Origin: Cephalotus follicularis
Lineage: Eukaryota; Streptophyta; Magnoliopsida; Oxalidales; Cephalotaceae
Length of the DNA stretch: 64,000 bases
Assembly (NCBI GenBank): GCA_001972305.1
Contig: BDDD01000712.1
Location: forward strand, 299,787-363,786
Direction of reading: 5' to 3'
A program made the translations under genes and the position numbers. Below the pieces are notes generated by a model. It had not been told where the DNA came from. It did not search any database and saw only the letters and a program-made list of their open reading frames with translations. Below are positions 22,635 to 34,029 of the stretch, in pieces (the first letter of the stretch is position 1; each line of letters starts with the position of its first letter).

Positions 22635-23870
22635 ATGAATAATATGGGAAGGCGTGGCCATTGAGGAGGAAGGAATGCTCCTGTTGTTAATGAGCCGGCT
22701 CACGGTAATGATTTTCCAGAGTATGATCCTAATGCTCCACACCCGCCGGGGCTGACCCTGAGGTTTGGAGACAGTTGTGTGCCACCATGGCACAGATGCA
22801 TACTCTTATGGGACACCGAGAGGCTAGAGTTAAACGTAGGGCAAGGAGGGAAGATATGTTGAGCAGCTTCCTAAAGTTGCAGCCTCCAGCATTTTTAGGA
22901 CTCCCTGATCCTACCATTGCTGAGTGTTGGCTAACTCAATTGGAGAAGATCTTTGAAGTTATGGGATGTGATGATGAACAAAAGTGGTGTTGGCAGTGTA
23001 TATGCTCCAAGGAGAAGCAGAACATTGGTGGGCTATGGTTAACATAGATTGGACAAGAAATTAGACAGCCCACTCTTGGGATGCCTTAAAAAGAGAATTT
23101 AATGCAAGGTACTACCCTCAGGTAGAGGCAGATAGAAGAGAGATTTAATTTGCTAACTTGGTTCAGGGAGTATGACTGTTGCTTAGTATGAAGCAAGATT
23201 CATGCAATTAGCCCGAGCTGTCCCGTATTCAGTGGAAGGCCAAGAGCGTAGGGCAAAGAAGTTCATTTGGGGACTGAGATTGGATTTAAGGAGGCACTTG
23301 ACTCCCTTGGGATTGACTTCCATATCGGATATTTCTTCCCGAGCAATGCAGATTGAGGATATTACAGTGGAGGCTAGACTAATGAGAGATATAGCCTGCA
23401 CCAGCCCTACTCCTTCTTCTTAGCAGAGTGGTAGTGACAATGGCAGTGCTAAATCACAAAACACTAATAGTAGCCCCTCTCCTGGTTCTCATGGTAGCAA
23501 TCAAGATAGCGGGAACCCGTCCTGTTCTCGGACAAGAGGCAGATCGAGGAACACATGTCGAGGAGACCGATCTTCAGCTCCTAGTCAGGGTACACCGTCC
23601 AGAGTTTCTGGGAGCGGCAATCATAGTGCTTTGGTTCCTTGTGTGCGTTGTCAGAAGACCAACCATACTTCTGAGAATTATAGATGGTTTTTGGGCCATT
23701 GCTTGGTTTTTGGTGGCTCCGACCACATTGCTAGAGATTGTTCACAGAATTCCCGTCCTAAAGGATCGAAACAGACACAACGGTCACTGCCCCAACAGGG
23801 ACCAACTACCAGTGTACCGTCTTCTTCCCATGGGACTTACCATTCCAGAGGGAAATAGCCTATGAGTGCT
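22635..23870 (+). pseudogene. Chromovirus A unit 1, gag
   Basis: Starts at ATG 22635 (MNNMGRR-like, glycine/arginine-rich N-terminus), then the retrotransposon gag core: FLKLQPPAFLGLPDP, WLTQLEKIFEVMGCDDEQK and the region of ALKREFNARYYPQ. A zinc-knuckle pair follows at about 23630-23750, but Cys to Tyr and Cys to Phe changes break both. Stops at about 22664 and 23047, and later frameshifts, make it non-functional. Unit 2 gag (36583) is the better copy. Confidence 0.85.
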
Positions 23871-24247
23871 TCTCGACGGTCCAGGCTAGAGTTTTTGCAA
23901 TAGAGCCGAGTGCTGCAGCAGGGTCTGACGTAGTGATTGGAGGTACTATTTAACTCTTTCAGCTTCCAGCACAGGTTCTTATTGATCCGGGTTCATCCCA
24001 TTCATTCAATGCATTGCATTTTGTCTCCCATGTTGGTTCCTTTTTTTATGGAGGTATCCACACCTCTCGGTGAGTCAGCGACCACCAATCGAGTGTGTAG
24101 AGATTGTATTGCAGAGATTGATGATCGTTGCTTTTTAGCCGCTCTTATTGTTCTTTCTATGGATAACTTAGATGTGACTCTGGGCATGGTTTGATTGTCT
24201 GCTAGCTTTGCTTAGGTGGATTATCATCGGAAAGTAGTGGTTTTCAG
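23871..24247 (+). pseudogene. Chromovirus A unit 1, protease
   Basis: Retropepsin-like. The active-site loop reads LIDPGSSHSF (about 23978-24008), Asp kept and Ser replaced by Pro; downstream VSTPLGES, VCRDCIAEIDDRC and LSMDNLDVTLGMV match unit 2. It is interrupted at VVFS by element B and continues after 32081. Confidence 0.8.
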
Positions 24248-25379
24248 TGTAATACCCTGAATATAAATAAATATATATATATTAAAAAAAAGAAGAAGAA
24301 AAGCGTCTGGCGTTAAAATGCCAGGCACTTGAACACAAAGGTAGTGGGCGAATTAGCGTTGGTGCCCTGCGAGAGAGAGAATCAGAGAGCGGGAGAAGAA
24401 AGAGACATCAGCGAAGTGGAGTCCGGCGATCGGGGAGAGAGAAATGATGAGCTCTTCTGTCAGGTAACCTTCCTTTCTTTCTCTTTCCTTCTGTCTTCTC
24501 TTTCCTTATCTTCCTTGTTGAACAGCCACTGTCGTGCCGCCGTTCGTCGCCAAAATCATCACGGTTGGAGCTGGTTTTCATCCTGAGGACCAGCTACGCC
24601 CATTTTGGTATCGGTCGAGGCGTTGTTCGGCCGGATTATTGTCACTGAGTCAACACGGCGAGTCCATCTCGCTGCCGCCCATGACACGGCCTTTGGCGCC
24701 GAGTCACGGTGAGTTACGGTCCCCAGTGGGCTGATTGAAGGATTTTGATGCCGGTTATGGGGTGACCAGAGCTAGGCAAACTTGTTGAAGCTCTGAAAGG
24801 TGCGTCAGTGCCGATTCCTGGCGAGTCTCGGGTAGAGACGTGACCGGTGGGCCTTGTGGATGCTTGTTTGTGAAGTGGCCGGAGTTGTGGAAGTCTGGCG
24901 AGTCAACTCAGTGAGTTTGACTCACTGCTGGCTGTGACTGTGCGATTCGCGGTGAGTCACGGCAAGACACCGGCAGTATTGATTATAGATCGTCCAATGT
25001 GGAACCTGTTTATGAGTGTCGCCGGAGCTGAGCGAGTGGGTCGGAAACTGGTCGAAGCTCTGATGGCGACAATATTATGATTCCGATGTGTAAAGTTTAA
25101 CGAAAACGTGTTGTGTTTGCAGTGTGAGGAGATTGGCTGAAGATAGGAGGTTCGCTAACTAAATTGCTAACATGTAGGTTATACTATTTGTCACATTTAT
25201 GCATTTGTATGGATTATTGCTGCTGTTAAGTGATTGTTGATTGCTTACATGTTAAATGGAAGGAATGGGGAACTTGGTATATGTATAATCGGTTTTACTG
25301 GTTTTAAAACGAATTTCATGGATTTTGGACATAGTTTCACTGATCTACGAACTATTTTGTAAACTGCATTTTCTATCAA

Positions 25380-25545
25380 AACCGTCGACGCTTTATGCTT
25401 TCAAAACCAAACTTGTCGACGCTTTAATGTTTAAACTGAGTAGTCGATGTTTTATACTTATGCTCTCTAAAACCGTCGACTCTTTTGTGTGTTAACTGAA
25501 TAGTCGACACTTTACGTTTTTTAACTAAACTTGTCGACGCTTAGT
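25380..25545. repeat. TCGA-palindrome array in B LTR
   Basis: Six copies of CCGTCGACGCTTT, TTGTCGACGCTT, TAGTCGATGTTTT and TAGTCGACACTTT, 20-35 bp apart. Confidence 0.8.
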
Positions 25546-26149
25546 GCCTGCTTTGCGAAATGTCACTGTTTCTCGCAATTTTCAATTCCAAACCGTTTCT
25601 TTTTTTAAATTGATTTCATAGGAAGCCTCCCTAAGGCCTTGTAACCTATGGAAATCCTTTTAACACTTGGATTTCAAAGATAAAGTTTCAAAGAAGAAGT
25701 TAAGAAAATTCCCAACAAAAGAGTTTACACAATGGTTTAGGAAATGATTTCCAATGAATGGTTCGGATAGCTCCATTTGTGGGATATCTGGATACGGATA
25801 TTCTCTATTTGACTTCCCTTCTATTCATTACAACTTCGATAGGGACCAACCAAATGGTTATGAAAATTGATTACCAAACTGAATCATGGAAATGAAAATG
25901 ACTTGTGGATACGAAAAATAACTTATGGCCATGTAAATGATTTTAACGATTTGGCGGATGTGGATCCTATGAGATCCTTTATGAAATGGTCCCTATCCTT
26001 TAAATGAATATATGTCAGGGGTTACGAGTATGGTTTAGTTATGGTTATGGATATCATTGCTTGAGACCTATGATATAACCCATTCGTAATCTTCGTTTCC
26101 GTCGCGAGGATTATGGATGTTAGATCACATCATTACTGGAGGTTACTGG

Positions 26150-26300
26150 TGCCTACGGGTTCTGACCGTTTTTACGGATTTACCACTATATTACTGGTTC
26201 TGACCGTTTTTACGGCTTTACCACTACACTACGGGTTGTGACCGTTTTGATGGCTTTACCACTATACTTACGGGTTTTGACCATTTTTACGGCTTAGCCA
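26150..26300. repeat. ~43-bp tandem repeat in B LTR, about 4 copies
   Basis: The unit contains GGTTCTGACCGTTTTTACGG followed by CTTTACCACTA. Confidence 0.8.
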
Positions 26301-27435
26301 TGATGTGATCAGCGTTATCTCTTCCCCACTCGGCTACGACCTCAAAAGGGTAGGTAGTCGGTGGTAGTACTATCTCGGGCCGAAGGGGCAGAGTAGTACT
26401 CAGACCTACGGATTATTTGTCCCTACGTATGATTTTTGATTGTTTACGGAGTGTCTACAGGCCTATAGCCTTTGATGTGATTAGGACCAGCCAAGTATAC
26501 CACTGCTTAGGGACGGTTGGTATACTGACGCTGTCTGCAATTGTCATTCATACTCATGACATTATATGACACATGATACACATTGTTCACCACATCACAT
26601 ATGATTATATTGATTACATGCATAGCACATTACTACCCTGTGGCATGCATGACATATTGTTATATACCTGTTGCACTACATGGCATATAGTATACCCACA
26701 CGACATTATGTCGCTAACCCATTTCCCCTGTATGCGAAATGGGTCAGGCTCAGGCCCAGGTGATGGACTGCAGTGAGGTAAGCTGAGAAGGACGTGTTTT
26801 CTATAGCAGATTTTGTTAGTTATTTGGTATGCGGATTTTGCTTATATGGAGTTGCTTATAAAGAGTTGTATAAAAAGGGGCATCATGTTTATGGTTTACT
26901 TATATGAGACGTATAAAAGGCCTTGTATTTATATATGATTGTACGAATGTATAAAACTTGTGATGTATAAGAGACAAAATCTAAAGATGTATAAGAGTTG
27001 TTTTATTTCAGCTATCGACCTGCCGACATGTGGCAGTGCTTATGATATATGTGTTGATGTATTAGACAGGGACAGGTCCATCATTTGAGTTGTTATAATG
27101 ATATAGTTCTTAGTAAGATGTGATTGCTGAGGGCTAAGCCCCATATATATATAAACTGCTGATTCTTCCTTCTGGAGTGTGGAGATATAAATTGTGTTTT
27201 TTTTGCATGGGGATATAGTCCGATTAACGAATACTTCATGCCCGATTTTCGGGTGATTTTCAGAGTTAGTTTTTTTTTGAATTGATTATTCCGTTAATGT
27301 TATATGACTTTGATTTAAAGTTTATATTTATATCACTATTGGAGTATGATTATATGATTGAAAGGATTGAAGGGAATGTATATATCACGCATCGGATCGT
27401 GGGGCTTTACTCCCGCGGTTCGCGGCATGACAGCT

Positions 27436-27450
27436 TGGTATCAGAGCCGG
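27436..27450 (+). other. Primer binding site of B
   Basis: TGGTATCAGAGCCGG, 3 bp after the LTR. The first 13 bases are complementary to the 3' end of plant initiator tRNA-Met. Confidence 0.9.
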
Positions 27451-27705
27451 TCTATCCTAGATACATCAGGATAGGTTCATAGGCTGTTGGGAATTAAAAG
27501 TGATTAATTCAATAAAGTGCTATTTGGATTTAATTGGTGTTGCGGAATAATAATAAGGGTTGTGTTGAGTTCTTAGAGATTAAGTGATATGGACAAGTTG
27601 CTCTTAATGGAATTTAGTGATATTGATGAATTATGGTTTTGTAATTGTCTTGGATTATGATTGTGGAAATCGATAGATGACTTTTGTCTCTTATGCAAGG
27701 TAGGT

Positions 27706-29190
27706 ATGGAAGGCCGACGTGGAAATGCCGCAAGAGGAGGTAGAACCGGGCCGACAATTACACGGACTCAATCCACCAGAGCTGCAGTACAGCAAAGTGC
27801 GGCCCAGGAAGCAGAAAATGCTACTCCTAACCGAGGAGAATCCAGAGGTTTTCAGAGGGAAAATCGTTCTTTGATAAACATAGTGAACGCATTTATGCGG
27901 CGTCAAGGGGCTACAACAGAACAAACCCCAGTTGGAAGACAGGTTAGGTGTACAGCAGAAGCACATGAACAAACCCCAACAGTAAGACCAGCTTGGCATG
28001 TTGAGGCATCAAGGAGATCAGTAGGTCATCCAAGGCTTAGAGATGATCTTTAATTATGTTCTTGGAGCTAAATCCTCCACATTTCTCAGGAGATTCAGAT
28101 GACGTTGCTTCCGAAGAATGGTTAACACAAATGGATAAGATTTTTGAGATCCTAGGGTGTACAGATTCTCAGAAGATTGCTTTTGTCACTAGTATGCTCC
28201 GAGGTGAAGCAAAATTGTGGTGGAGAATGGTTAAATCCTCCTGGGAAGAATCAGGGGTGGTAAGATCTTGGGATATGTTTGTCACAGAGTTTAACGAGAA
28301 GTATCCACCCGAGATTAACCTTGAGGAGAAGGAGGCTGAATTCCTTAGTCTAATGCAAGGTGATATGTCTGTACCTAAATACGAATCTAAATAGTTGGAT
28401 TAGCGAGGTTTGTCCCTCATTTGGTGGGTACTGAAGCAAGAAAAGCCAAGGAAGTCTTTGGTAGTCTTAGGTCAGACATTAGACAAAGATTAGTACCATT
28501 TCGATCAGCATCCTTCTATGTGTTGACCTACAGAGCTAGGGAGCTTGAATCCGTGGCTGAAGAATTTTACATCATGAGGATTCAGAGTGGTAGCAGTAGG
28601 TCTGCTTCTGATGGTTGGCACTCAGGGAGGAGTTCTGGGAGTAGTAACAAGTCCCAGAGATCCGGGAACAACAGTCCTGGACAGAGTGGTTCGCCTCAGG
28701 CTATCGGTAGTCCAACCATGATTGCAGGTCAGGGAGAACAGCTTAGAGGAATCCAACAAAGAAGATGAAGTCGTGGATTTTGACAGAGGGAGCAGAGGAG
28801 AATGGCAGGCTTGGGAGGTTGCTCTAGACTTGCAAGTAGTGGTAGTCAGGTTTCCTTTGACCCGTACGTGCACTGTCAACGCATGAATCACGTATCTGAT
28901 GATTGCTGGTGGAAGGTTGGCAGATGTATGAGGTGTGGAGCTTCCTACCATATGGTTAGAGTGTGTCCCCATGAATGATATGGTTTCCAGAGCCAGCAGG
29001 TACAAGGTATGGGTCAGTTTCCAGGAGATTTTCATCAAGGCCAGAGTATCGGCTATCAACCAAGCCATGATTTTGGACAGCTGTATCAGGATCACCCTGG
29101 TACTAGTTCACCTTCTCATGCGAGAAGAGATCGAGGTAAGCGACCTATGGGATCGACGCCTCCAAAAGAGTAGAGTTATGCTATGAACAA
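27706..29190 (+). pseudogene. Element B, gag
   Basis: ATG at 27706 opens a Gly/Arg/Thr-rich N-terminus (MEGRRGNAARGG), then the gag core (FLELNPPHFSGDSDD, EEWLTQMDKIFEILGC, MLRGEAKLWWRMV, FVTEFNEKYPP). Stops at 28051 and 28392. The distal part is Ser/Gly-rich and ends in a double knuckle (HCQRMNHVSDDC, CMRCGASYHMVRVC, about 28860-28975); the first Cys of knuckle one reads Tyr. No protease is recognisable at 29190-29400. Confidence 0.85.
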
Positions 29191-29399
29191 GGGAGCTATT
29201 GGGGTCTGCTTAAGTTTGAAGGTACTATTCTTATTTCTCTATAAATAACCTGGACTCCTATAAATTCGGGTTCATTCTGTTTATGCATTACCTTGAAATT
29301 TGTATGTCATGATAATGTGAAATCTGGATATTTATTGGATGTTATGTAAACTAACACCCCAATAGTAGAATCTATTCATCCCGAATGTGTGTGTGAGTC

Positions 29400-30430
29400 A
29401 TGTTCTATAGAAATAGCCGACTCTATATGATGACAAACCTCTTAGGTTGCCAATGGATGAGTTGAAAGTGATTACAGGGATGACTCCAAGCGGATATGTA
29501 TTGTTGCTAACAGCTCAAAGTCACGATATGGACTTTATGAACGGATCGTAATGTCGTTTGGGGGTGACCAATGCCCTGCTGCATTCGTAAACCTTATGAA
29601 AAGGGTGTGTAATCCATATCTTAACCGAATCATCGTAATCTCCTTCAATGACGTGTTAGTGCATTCCAAGCCTACGGAATACCATGGAAGCGGTTGCGCT
29701 GAGCATGGCAAGTCTTGCGAGATCCTCGATGGTATGCCAAGTTCAGTAAATATGAATTTTTGTTATCGGAGGAAGTTTTCCTCGGTCACATTGTCTCTAG
29801 TGTCAGTTCATCTATGGACCTAACAAGGATAGAAGCATTGAAGGATTGGAAACGGCTAACCAACGTGACTGAAATCCACAGTTTCTTTGGCTTAGCGGGC
29901 TTTTACCGCCGCTTTGTCAAGGAAATTTTTTGGATTATTACACCGTTGACCCGATTGACGCAGAAAGAAGGGATGTAAATGATGGCAGTTGAGAAGGGAC
30001 CTTCTAGGAGTTAAAACATCGTCTGATATCTACGCCGATCATAGCTTTACCTGAGGGTAGTGAAGATTGTGTGGTATATAGTGATGTCTCAGGAAATGGT
30101 TGGATTTTGTTTATGGTTATATAGGGAAGTGAGTGCCTATGTCTCAAGGAAAGTTGGAATCTCATGAGTAAGTCGTTCCACTAATCACCTAGAAATTGCA
30201 GCGTTAGCTGTGCTCTACGCAAATGGAGACCCTATCTATACGACACAAGTTTGTGGTTTTCACAGATCACAAGGACCCGAAACATCTTGTCTCCCAAAAG
30301 GATCTAAATATGAAGCAAGGAAGGTGGCTGGAGCTGCTCCATAGTTACATCTGTGAAATCCAACATCACCCAGGTCGGGCTAATGTGGTGGCAGACGCCT
30401 TAAGTCACCGATTAGCTTGCTTGACAATCT
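29400..30430 (+). pseudogene. Element B, reverse transcriptase and RNase H
   Basis: The RT palm is heavily frameshifted. The catalytic site reads FNDV near 29641-29655 (first Asp to Asn). FLGHIVSS, the RT end SFFGLAGFYRRFVKE and the connection [11 protein letters not shown] follow. RNase H includes VVYSDVSGNG, VVFTDHKDPKHL and NVVADALSHRLA. The RT fingers before 29400 are missing. Confidence 0.85.
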
Positions 30431-31020
30431 CCCAAGTTCAAGCACGACCATGGTTGATGGATAGAATTAGAGAGGCCAAGGGATGGATGGTGAATTGCTT
30501 AAGGCTGCATTACAAGATCAAGATGGATTCAAACACGAATCATCGATTCATGGGGATGAATTGATGAGATTCCAAGGCAGAGTTGGTATCCCTTACAATA
30601 AATGGCTGAAGGGTGAGCTATGGTCACAAGCATATCGCTCCAGTTTCTCAGTACATCTGGCGATTAGAAAGATGTGCCGAGATCTGAAGCTCGATTAGGT
30701 GGAATGACATGAAGAGGGAGTAGGCGCAGTTGCCTACAAGCTTGCCCTACCACTCAACTTATGGGGTTGGCACCTACCTCGTAAGGTATAGTATATGGAT
30801 AAAATTGTAGTGGTTTAACGGGCATGCATAATGGATTGGGGTGGTAGTTTGGATGAACATCTGCTGTTAGTAGAATTCCTAGTGAGAGGTCATGTATTGC
30901 ACGATGTGTGTCATGTCTCAATGCTCAGAAAATATCCTCCAGATCCTTCTCACATGCTACAATATGAACCGTTAGAGTTAAGGATGGATACGAGCTTGAG
31001 GGGAACATATATATATATTT
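30431..31020 (+). pseudogene. Element B, integrase and C-terminal remnants
   Basis: Short pieces only: the integrase N-terminal region around 30560-30720 (SQAYRSSFSVH-like; KMCRDLKLD), then a jump to the C-terminal segment (HDVCHVSMLRKYPPDPSHML, about 30895-30960), which in Tekay/Del elements precedes the chromodomain. The DDE core is deleted. The stretch to 31259 includes a polypurine tract, AAGGAGGGGAGGA. Confidence 0.75.
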
Positions 31021-31259
31021 AGAAATGGTTTTGGAATGATATGGATGCTGAATGGCGATGGAATGGGTTATATGGTCATGGATCGAAGGGCAAAGGATCA
31101 AATGGTTAAGGAACAAGGACAATGCCCCAACTGAAGTGTCATGGCAATATTATGTGTTTGAGAAACCCACAAAGGATGAGAGATAGAAATGAAGAAATTG
31201 TACCCTCACATGTTTTAACCAAGGAATATTGGGACGAGATTTCCCTAAGGAGGGGAGGA

Positions 31260-32076
31260 TGTAATACCCTGATCATAAATAATATATATATATATATATA
31301 TATATATTAAAGAAAAAGAAAAAGAAAAGCGCCAAGTGTTAAAAGGCCAGGCACTTCAACACAAAGGCAGCGGGCGCATTAGTGCTAGCACCCTGTGAGA
31401 GAGAGAACCAGAGAGCGGGAGAAGAAAGAGACGTCGGTGAAGTGGAGACCGGTGACCGGGGAGAGAGAAACGGCGAGCTTTTCTGTCAGGTATCCCTCCT
31501 TTCTTTCTCTTTCCTTCTGTCTTCTCTTTCCTTCTCTTCCTTGTTGAATAGCCACTGTCGTGCCGCCGTTCATTGCCGATATCATCACCGGTGGAGCTGG
31601 TTTTCATCCTAAGGACCAGCTACGCCCATTTTTGTATCGTTGAGGCGTTGTTCTGCTTGAATCGACCTGATTATTGTCACTAAGTCAACACGGTGAGTCC
31701 ATCTCGCTGTCGCCCGTGAGTCCATCATTTGAGTTGTTATAATGATATAGTTCTTAGCAATATGTGATTGCTGAGGGATAAGCCCCATATATATATAAAC
31801 TATTGATTCCTCCTTCGGGAGTGTGGAGATATAAATTGTGTTTTCTTCACAGGGGGATATAGTCCGATAAATGAATACTTCATGCCCGATTTTTGGGAGA
31901 TTTTAAGAGTTAGTTTTTATTTGAATTGATTATTCCATTAATGTTATATGACTTTGATTTAAAGTTTATATTTATAGCACTATTGCAGTATCATTATATG
32001 ATTGAATGGATTGAAAGGAATGTATATATCACGCGTTGGATCGTGGGGGTTTACTCCCACAGTTCAGGGCGTGGCA
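31260..32076 (+). mobile_element. Element B 3' LTR, internally deleted
   Basis: 817 bp. Matches the start of the 5' LTR (TGTAATACCCTG, purine-rich leader, GAGTCA region) and then jumps at about 31715 to the part matching 27075-27432. About 2.4 kb is missing, including the TCGA array. The word GTCCATC occurs at both break sites of the 5' LTR, so short-repeat recombination is plausible. Confidence 0.88.
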
Positions 32077-32081
32077 TTCAG

Positions 32082-33165
32082 TCCTCCGGGACGACCACCT
32101 TTTCGATTCCTTGGCACCTTAGAGCCATCGTTTTTTTCGATGATTTCGGCTTTGCATGCGGACAGATTGTTGCGACAGGGATGCCAAGGGTTTCTGGCAC
32201 ACATGCTCGATACAGATAGTTGGCAGCCAAAACTAGAAATTCCAGTGGTTTGTGAGTTCAGAGATCTTTTTCCTCGGGTTTTGACTTCGTTACCGCCTGA
32301 TAGAGAGATAGAATTCATGATGGATTTGATACCGGGAACTACACTGATTTCTAGAGCAGTGTGCCAAATGGCACCGATAGAATTGAAAGAGTTAAAGACA
32401 CGGTTACAGAATCTTCTAGACAAAGGTTTTATAAGACCTAGTGCTTCACCCTTGGGAGCACCTATTCTTTTTTGTCAAGAAGAAAGATGGATCGCTCCGT
32501 ATGTGTATTGACTATCGACAGCTTAATAAAGTTACAGTAAAGAATAAGTACCCTTTACCACATATTGATGAGTTTTTCGATCAGCTCAGAGGAGCAACAG
32601 TGTTTTCTAAGCTCGGCTTGAGATCGGGCTGGCACCAGCTGAATGTCATACAGGAGGATATTCTGAAGGCTGCTTTCATATCGCGATATGGCCATTATGA
32701 GTTTCTAGTTATGCCTTTTGGTGTAACTAATGTTCCCGCAGCTTTCATGGACCTAATGGATCGAGTGTTCAGACAGTATTTGGATCAGTTCATTGTGGTC
32801 TTTATTGATGACCTCTTGGTCTATTCCAGGACCGATGAGAAGCATGCCCATCACATGTACATTGTATTGCAAACATTGAGAGATCATCGATTATATGCTA
32901 AATTCAACAAGTGCGAGTTTTGGCTATCGGAGGTTGCTTTTCTTGGGCATATTGTTTTTGGTGATGGTTTATCAGTGGATCCATCGAAGATAGAGGTAGT
33001 GAAAGATTGGAAACAACCAATAAATGCTTCCAAAGTCCGTAGCTCCTTGGGTTTATCAGGGTATTATGGTCGTTTTGTTGAGGGATTTTCCCCAATTGCC
33101 ACACCATTGACTAGATTGACACAGAAGCATACTACTTTTGATGGGGGTTTAAAACCTGATTTTTG
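32082..33165 (+). pseudogene. Chromovirus A unit 1, reverse transcriptase
   Basis: Resumes after element B. The linker (FRDLFPRVLTSLPPDREIEF) leads into the [50 protein letters not shown]. The active site [10 protein letters not shown] (32801-32830) is intact, followed by [15 protein letters not shown] and [20 protein letters not shown]. One frameshift near 32445-32510; from there the frame is open to 33379. RNase H should follow TQKHTTF but is absent: the frame runs straight into the integrase. Confidence 0.92.
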
Positions 33166-33990
33166 TCTATCTTCTGATGGGCAATTGAGACACAGGAACA
33201 AGATTTGCGTTCAAGCCGCTAGCGAGTTGAAGGAAAAGATTCTTTCTCAAGCTCATAAATCTCGTCTCTCTATCCATCATGGTAGCACGAAGATGTATCT
33301 TGACCTTAAACTTAGCTATTGGTGGATTGGCATTAAGAGAGAGATCGCAGAGTTTGTATCGAGATGTCTTAATTGTTAGCAAGTCAAGGCAGAGAATCAT
33401 AGATCGGCAGGCTTGCTTCAGCCTTTGCTCATTCCTAAGTGGAAATGGGAGCACATCACCATGGATTTTGTGTTCGGGTTACCTCAGAGAAAGTGAAATT
33501 GATTAAAGATCGTTTCATTGTGGTATAGAGTAGACAGAAAAGCTATACGGATGTTCATCGCAGTGGCTTGGAGTTTAGTGTTGGTGACCATATTTTTCTC
33601 AAAGTGTCACCAACTAAAGGAGTCATGAGATTCAGGAAGAAAGGGAAACTTTCTCCCCGTTTTATTGGACCTTTCGAGGTAGTGGATCGGATTGGCCGAC
33701 TTTCTTATAGGCTTGCTTTGCCTCCAGCCTTGTCGGGAGTTCATGATGTGTTCCATGTTTCTCAGTTGAGGAGATATGTTCGAGATCTCTCACACATCAT
33801 TGAGTACAGTCAGATTCAGTTGGAACCTGACTTTTCTTTTATCAAGACTCCTATACAGATAGTTGACGGACCATTATTTTGGTTAGTGTTCTATGGAAGT
33901 ATCATGGTTCAGTGGAACACACCTGGGAGCGTGAGGGCGATATGAGAGAGACATACCCCTTCCAATTTGATTGATTAATCGATTAACTAT
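33166..33990 (+). pseudogene. Chromovirus A unit 1, integrase remnant and chromodomain
   Basis: Fused in frame to RT: the zinc finger ([18 protein letters not shown] ... CLNC) then [14 protein letters not shown] with the first catalytic Asp. At about 33495 the rest of the DDE core is deleted and sequence jumps to the C-terminal domain: FSVGDHIFLKV, GPY/F motif KLSPRFIGPFEV, VFHVSQLRRYV. In a shifted frame, about 33879-33970, the end reads as a CR-type chromodomain (VLWKYHG, HTWEREGDM). This places A among Tekay/Del chromoviruses. Confidence 0.88.
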
Positions 33991-34014
33991 TGAATCTGGA
34001 GACCAGATTTTTTT

Positions 34015-34029
34015 AAAAAAAGGGGAGAA
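34015..34029 (+). other. Polypurine tract between A unit 1 and LTR 2
   Basis: AAAAAAGGGGAGAA directly before TGTAAC; the matching tract of unit 2 is AAGGAGGGGAGAA before LTR 3 (40167-40179). Confidence 0.85.

Larger units (their letters stand above)
24248..27432 (+). mobile_element. Element B 5' LTR
   Basis: 3185 bp, TGTAATACC...CATGACA. Includes a purine-rich leader near 24360-24460 followed by a splice-donor-like CAG/GTAACC at about 24463, several GAGTCA motifs (24645-24960), the TCGA array and four ~43-bp repeats. The shorter 3' LTR matches its two ends. B-prime (46325-48446) is a diverged relative. Confidence 0.88.
24248..32076 (+). mobile_element. Gypsy element B, inserted in array A unit 1
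   Basis: A complete outline: 5' LTR, primer site, gag, RT, RNase H, integrase remnant, polypurine tract, 3' LTR, with perfect 5-bp target duplications TTCAG at 24243-24247 and 32077-32081. Joining the flanks restores the A sequence. Tekay/Del-like by RNase H and C-terminal wording. All frames are broken; the protease region and much of the integrase are missing. Confidence 0.92.

Noticed and set aside
27433-27460. TGGTATCAGAGCC as part of a tRNA gene
   Set aside because: Only the tRNA 3'-end complement is present, next to an LTR end; it is a primer binding site.
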